A stretch of DNA of 11,525 nt, from assembly GCA_029821215.1 (NCBI GenBank), contig JALGTV010000101.1:1-11525 (forward strand), read 5' to 3'. The notes under the pieces are model-generated. The model was not told where the DNA came from, did not search any database, and worked only from the letters and a program-made list of their open reading frames with translations. Shown in pieces: positions 6,386 through 11,525 of the stretch (within the stretch, counting starts at the first letter, position 1; every line of letters starts with the position of its first letter). Origin of the DNA: Candidatus Zipacnadia bacterium. GTDB taxonomy: Bacteria; Armatimonadota; Zipacnadia; Zipacnadales; Zipacnadaceae. The position numbers were made by a program, and so were the translations under genes.

Positions 6386-6396
6386 CGTACCGGTAT

Positions 6397-6882
6397 TCAC
6401 CGGCTGGAAGCCGGGGCCACGGCAAATAACCCCAGGGCGGCAACTATCAGCCCCACCGAGATTACCACCGGCACCCAGACTGGCGCGTACCAGGGCTCAG
6501 GTATGAGGAAAAGGCAGTCCATAGTAGTCCACTGGGCCGGCCAGTCAATCAGCCCCTTGAGGCTGACATAATAGAAGATGTCCCACAGGCCGAAGGTGAA
6601 TAAAAAGACGGCCAGCTTCTGGAGGCGGGTGCGGCCAGCCAACAGAGCCAGGGCCACCAGCATAATGATGGTGGCCGCCTCGCGAGTCTGCTCGGTGGAG
6701 ATGAGCCAGTCAGGCACCTGGGCTATGGCTTGGGGGTCCAGATGTTCGGGCGTGGGAACGATATCCAGAATGCGGCGAATGTAGACCACCACTACCGCCT
6801 CCAGATAGCCCATCGCTATCCCAAAGGCAGTTAGCGTCAGCAGCAAATTGTAGTCCAGACGCCGTTGCCGTCGGACGGCCAT
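6397..6882 (-). CDS. Uncharacterised multi-span membrane protein, 161 aa
   Basis: Conserved-looking integral membrane protein of unknown function. Four to five hydrophobic spans are visible: about 13-35 (including GYLEAVVVVYIRRI), 71-82 (TIIMLVALALLAG), 90-106 (LAVFLFTFGLWDIFYYVSLK), a segment with WTTMDCLFLIPEPWYAPVWVP, and a last span 138-156. The GYLEAVVVVYxR, REAAT, FGLWDIFYY and LFLIPxPW motifs recall a family of small uncharacterised proteins found in several phyla. The ATG is four bases after the valS stop codon with GAGG just before it, so it is translationally coupled to valS and shares its T-box-controlled transcript. Its last codons (PASSR and TGA) lie in a repeat hairpin (6400-6414), which may have replaced the original end. 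Confidence 0.75.
   Translation of the reverse strand: MAVRRQRRLDYNLLLTLTAFGIAMGYLEAVVVVYIRRILDIVPTPEHLDPQAIAQVPDWLISTEQTREAATIIMLVALALLAGRTRLQKLAVFLFTFGLWDIFYYVSLKGLIDWPAQWTTMDCLFLIPEPWYAPVWVPVVISVGLIVAALGLFAVAPASSR
6400..6414. repeat. 6-bp tri-loop hairpin at the 3' end of the membrane gene
   Basis: CCGGCT, loop GGA, AGCCGG. It lies directly before the TGA of the 161-aa membrane protein, so it encodes that protein's last residues as well as being the third tri-loop hairpin of the cluster. It could also serve as a transcript end for the valS operon. Confidence 0.55.
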
Positions 6883-6886
6883 AACC

Positions 6887-9553
<2,667 letters not shown>

Positions 9554-9576
9554 ATTCATACCTCTTCTCGTTGGGC

Positions 9577-9615
9577 AAAATAACAAAACCTCTCGACCCG
9601 ATTGGGACGAGAGGT
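9577..9615 (-). terminator. T-box terminator before valS
   Basis: ACCTCTCG (9615-9608) pairs with CGAGAGGT (9595-9588); the stem continues inside with CCC/GGG after one mismatch, around an AATC loop. TTTGTTATTTT follows, a good U-rich tail. It ends 24 bases before the valS start codon and is the alternative fold to the T-box antiterminator. Confidence 0.9.
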
Positions 9616-9839
9616 GCAAGTTTGCTGCTCCCGCGGTGCCACCCAAGTTCTGCCGGCTGACCGACAGCACTCTAACGCGCTAACGGGCGCATCCCGGTGC
9701 TACCTACTGGCTTCAGCAGCACAGCTCACGGGCGACGTTCTGCGGACAGTGGCGCCGGTACTTTCACCTTACCACCGGCTCGCTGGAGCCGCTGCTTCCC
9801 GCATACTCCTCCCCGTCATAGCTTGTATTATGTGGATTT
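9577..9839 (-). promoter_or_regulatory. T-box riboswitch, Val-specific (specifier GUC), upstream of valS
   Basis: The leader senses uncharged tRNA and allows transcription past a terminator when valine is short. Seen on the minus strand: the T-box core AACTTGGGTGGCACCGCGG (9649-9631); Stem III (CTGTCGG, loop TCAG, CCGGCAG) just before it; the Stem I loop-E AGTA in GGAGTATGCGG, whose TGCGG pairs with CCGCA flanking the specifier loop; and GAAC-GTC-G, with GTC at 9736-9734. This has the same geometry as GAAA-GGC-A in the B. subtilis glyQS leader. GUC is a valine codon read by tRNA-Val(GAC) and agrees with the downstream gene. The base after TGG is C, which does not pair with the A73 usual in tRNA-Val. 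Confidence 0.93.
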
Positions 9840-9845
9840 GTGCAG

Positions 9846-9875
9846 ATTATACCCCAAGTGCCTTGTGTGTGTCAA
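9846..9875 (-). promoter_or_regulatory. Consensus sigma-70-type promoter for the valS T-box transcript
   Basis: Perfect TTGACA (9875-9870) and TATAAT (9851-9846) hexamers with an 18-base spacer. The expected start, near 9839, is just before Stem I of the T-box. Such a strong promoter fits a gene limited by attenuation rather than initiation. Confidence 0.9.
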
Positions 9876-9916
9876 CAGCGGGTAGCCCTACCTACGCGGC
9901 GAGCGAACCGCAGCAG

Positions 9917-11214
9917 CTATGCCGTCTTTTGCTGACGGTCGGGCGCTTGCTTGTCAGCATGAATCAGGCGAGGACGTTCACCCTTCTCAACAGTATCGGC
10001 GGTAATCTCACAGCGAACTACATCACTCATAGAGGGGATATCAAACATCACATCCAGCATAATTTCCTCAATGATGCTGCGCAGACCGCGGGCTCCAGTA
10101 TCCCGCTCTATAGCTTTGCGAGCAATAGCTTCCAGGGCGTCGTCAGTTACTACCAACTCCACATCGTCCAGCAGCCGCAAAGTCTTCTGATACTGCTTCA
10201 CCACGGCATTCTTCGGCTCAACCAGTATGCGCTGGAGAGCTTCAATGTCCAGGTGTTGGAGGGACGTTATAGTGGGCAGTCGCCCGACAAATTCTGGTAT
10301 CATGCCAAATTTGATCAGATCCTCGGGCTGAACCTGGGATAGCAGTTCGTCATCACTTATATCTATTACGCCAGAGGCAACTGCCCCAAAGCCGATGGCC
10401 CGCTTGCGAGAGCGCGCGCGGATTATGTCCACCAAGCCATTGAAAATACCGCCGCAAATGAACAGGATATTGGTGGTGTCAATCTGAATGAACTCCTGCT
10501 GGGGATGCTTGCGCCCTCCCTGGGGAGGGACATTGGCCACGGTTCCCTCTATAATTTTCAGCAGGGCCTGCTGGACGCCTTCGCCCGAGACATCTCGGGT
10601 GATGGAAGGGCTCTCTTCCTTGCGGGCGATCTTATCAATCTCGTCAATGTAAACAATGCCATGCTCGGCCCGTTCAACATCGCCATCGGCGGCAATCAGC
10701 AGTTGCAGGAGAATGTTCTCCACATCTTCGCCCACATAGCCGGCCTCGGTCAATGAGGTGGCATCAGATATGCTGAAGGGCACATCCAGCAGGCGAGCGA
10801 GGGTCTGAGCCAGCAGGGTCTTGCCACAACCGGTGGGGCCGACGAGCAGACAGTTGGTCTTAGCCAATTCTACCTCGTCGTCTTGCACTCCCACATAGAC
10901 CCGCTTGTAGTGATTATAGACAGCCACCGACAGCACCCGCTTGGCCCGATCCTGGGCGATCACATACTGGTTGAGATATTCGTAAATCTCCTCGGGAGTG
11001 GGCACGACCTGGCGCTCGTGCCCGGGTTGTTGCTGACGCCGCGTGCGCAGAATCTCGTTACACAGCTCCACACACTGAGCGCAGATGTACACTCCGGGGC
11101 CGGCGATGAGCTCCTTGACCTGGGTGGGTTTTTCCCGCCCACAAAAGCTGCACCTCAGCCGGCGTCCGTCGTCACTGGTTTTCCGTCGTCACTGGTTTTG
11201 CTTCCTTCCATCAT
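9917..11214 (-). CDS. clpX: ClpX, ATPase subunit of ClpXP protease; reading frame broken by a 17-base duplication
   Basis: ClpX unfolds substrates and feeds them to ClpP. Removing one copy of a 17-base tandem repeat (11166-11199) gives an exact open frame of 426 residues starting MMEGSKTSDDGRRLRCSFCG, normal for the family. It has zinc-binding cysteines 16, 19, 39 and 42; Walker A GPTGCGKT (120-127); the GYVGED pore loop; Walker B IVYIDEIDK; the RKHPQQEF loop; the IGFGA ClpP-docking loop; and sensor-2 GARGLR. As written, translation from ATG 11214 (GAGG five bases upstream) stops after 19 codons at 11155. The ClpX frame is open only after a TGA inside the repeat, and its first usual start is GTG 11092 (Val36). 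That would give a 391-residue product lacking two zinc ligands. It lies 50 bases behind clpP. Family assignment is certain; integrity depends on whether the duplication is real. Confidence 0.95.
11165..11199. repeat. Perfect 17-base tandem duplication near the clpX start
   Basis: CCGTCGTCACTGGTTTT occurs at 11166-11182 and again at 11183-11199 with no mismatch; with one further matching base at 11165 the periodic tract is 35 bases. Seventeen is not a multiple of three, so the second copy shifts the clpX frame. The unit encodes the stretch KTSDDG, just before the zinc finger. Confidence 0.98.
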
Positions 11215-11264
11215 TTCAACCTCGGTAAGTTAAGTAATATTGCCATTGTGGCCGGTACTACACT

Positions 11265-11525
11265 TCAGGCGTCATCACCCATAGTAGCGGCTTCTTCCGG
11301 CTGCTTGCGAGCCACAGCATCCACGATGCCGTACTCCTTGGCTTCCTCGGCAGTCATATAGTAGTCTCGTTCGGTATCCCGCTCAACCGTTTCCAGCGGC
11401 TTGCCAGTGCAATCGGCCAATATTTGATTGATCCATTGGCGAATTCGCAAAATCTCGTCGGCCTGAATGCGAATATCAGTCGCCTGGCCTTGCAATGCTC
11501 CCCAGGGCTGGTGGATCATTACCCG
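11265..11525 (-). CDS. clpP: ClpP protease subunit, partial (N-terminus off right edge)
   Basis: C-terminal 86 residues of the serine peptidase that forms the ClpXP chamber. The visible part starts RVMIHQPWGALQGQATDI, which holds the catalytic His (MIHQP), continues with the helix EILRIRQWINQILADCTG, and reaches ERDTERDYYMTAEEAKEYGIVD, which holds the catalytic Asp region (family ERDTDRD). The nucleophilic Ser lies beyond the window. The final residues (ARKQPEEAATMGDDA) are a short variable tail. The stop is 50 bases before the clpX start on the same strand, the usual clpP-clpX operon order. Confidence 0.95.
   Translation of the reverse strand, partial: RVMIHQPWGALQGQATDIRIQADEILRIRQWINQILADCTGKPLETVERDTERDYYMTAEEAKEYGIVDAVARKQPEEAATMGDDA

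Larger units (their letters stand above)
6120..6396. repeat. Intergenic region filled with short palindromic units
   Basis: No gene is supported in these 277 bases. They hold a series of hairpins listed separately (6137-6163, 6173-6200, 6252-6271, 6339-6359, 6369-6385, with another overlapping the next gene at 6400-6414), a 10-base perfect palindrome GGGCCGGCCC (6203-6212), and the sequence CGTTCATACTGAGCTTGTCG (6301-6320), which I recall as a recurrent intergenic repeat in many environmental genomes. The region separates convergent genes and may both terminate transcription and be a site where mobile hairpin repeats accumulate. Confidence 0.75.

Noticed and set aside
6301..6414. Possible CRISPR array
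   Set aside because: The hairpins differ in sequence and spacing, there is no constant direct repeat with unique spacers, and no cas gene is present.
6162..6571. Overlapping plus-strand frames of 114 and 127 aa in the hairpin region
   Set aside because: Their sequence is the translation of palindromic repeats and of the antisense of the membrane gene; no ribosome-binding site or conserved pattern.
9554..9670. Longer valS reading frame starting 39 codons upstream
   Set aside because: It runs through the T-box core and terminator, which are untranslated RNA; the ribosome-binding site and family N-termini support ATG 9553.
9876..9916. Rho-independent terminator between clpX and the valS promoter
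   Set aside because: Only a weak GGTA/TACC pairing is seen with no U-tract; not enough to call.
9602..10342. 246-aa open frame on the plus strand
   Set aside because: It spans the antisense of the T-box leader, the valS promoter and the clpX 3' end, with low-quality composition and no motifs.

Overview
The window comes from a bacterium that probably has an outer membrane. It encodes a small DUF481-like exported beta-rich protein and a lipoprotein, and its valyl-tRNA synthetase gene is controlled by a T-box leader. T-boxes are classic in Firmicutes but also occur in Chloroflexi, delta-proteobacterial lineages, Deinococcus and other phyla. Together with the hairpin-type intergenic repeats and moderately GC-rich codon use, this points to an uncultured or little-studied phylum. 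I cannot name the taxon from this sequence alone.

Layout. From about 1 to 2176 genes read leftward: rpmB (ribosomal protein L28), a DUF481-like outer-membrane protein, and mtaB (tRNA t6A37 methylthiotransferase, running off the left edge). From 2392 to 6119 genes read rightward: a DUF1385/YqhQ-type membrane protein, argS (coupled, 4 bases apart), an uncharacterised membrane protein with its own TATAAT box, and a small putative lipoprotein. Positions 6120 to 6414 hold a cluster of short hairpins, several with three-base loops. From 6397 to the right edge genes read leftward: clpP (partial), clpX, then a near-consensus promoter and a Val-specific T-box leader driving valS, with a coupled uncharacterised membrane protein behind it.

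The core genes serve translation (L28, ArgRS, ValRS, tRNA modification) and ATP-dependent proteolysis (ClpXP). I see no CRISPR array, tRNA, rRNA, transposase or defence system, and no convincing new multi-gene system. The notable points are at base level. A 17-base perfect tandem duplication breaks the reading frame of clpX just after its start. MtaB lacks about 21 residues that carry one of its three conserved N-terminal cysteines, and it carries an extra palindrome-bounded segment elsewhere. The last codons of argS recur as a diverged copy about 800 bases downstream, on the far side of an orphan membrane gene. The valS T-box has a C where tRNA-Val would normally call for U. Because clpX and mtaB both carry damaging indels in one window, assembly or sequencing error has to be excluded first.
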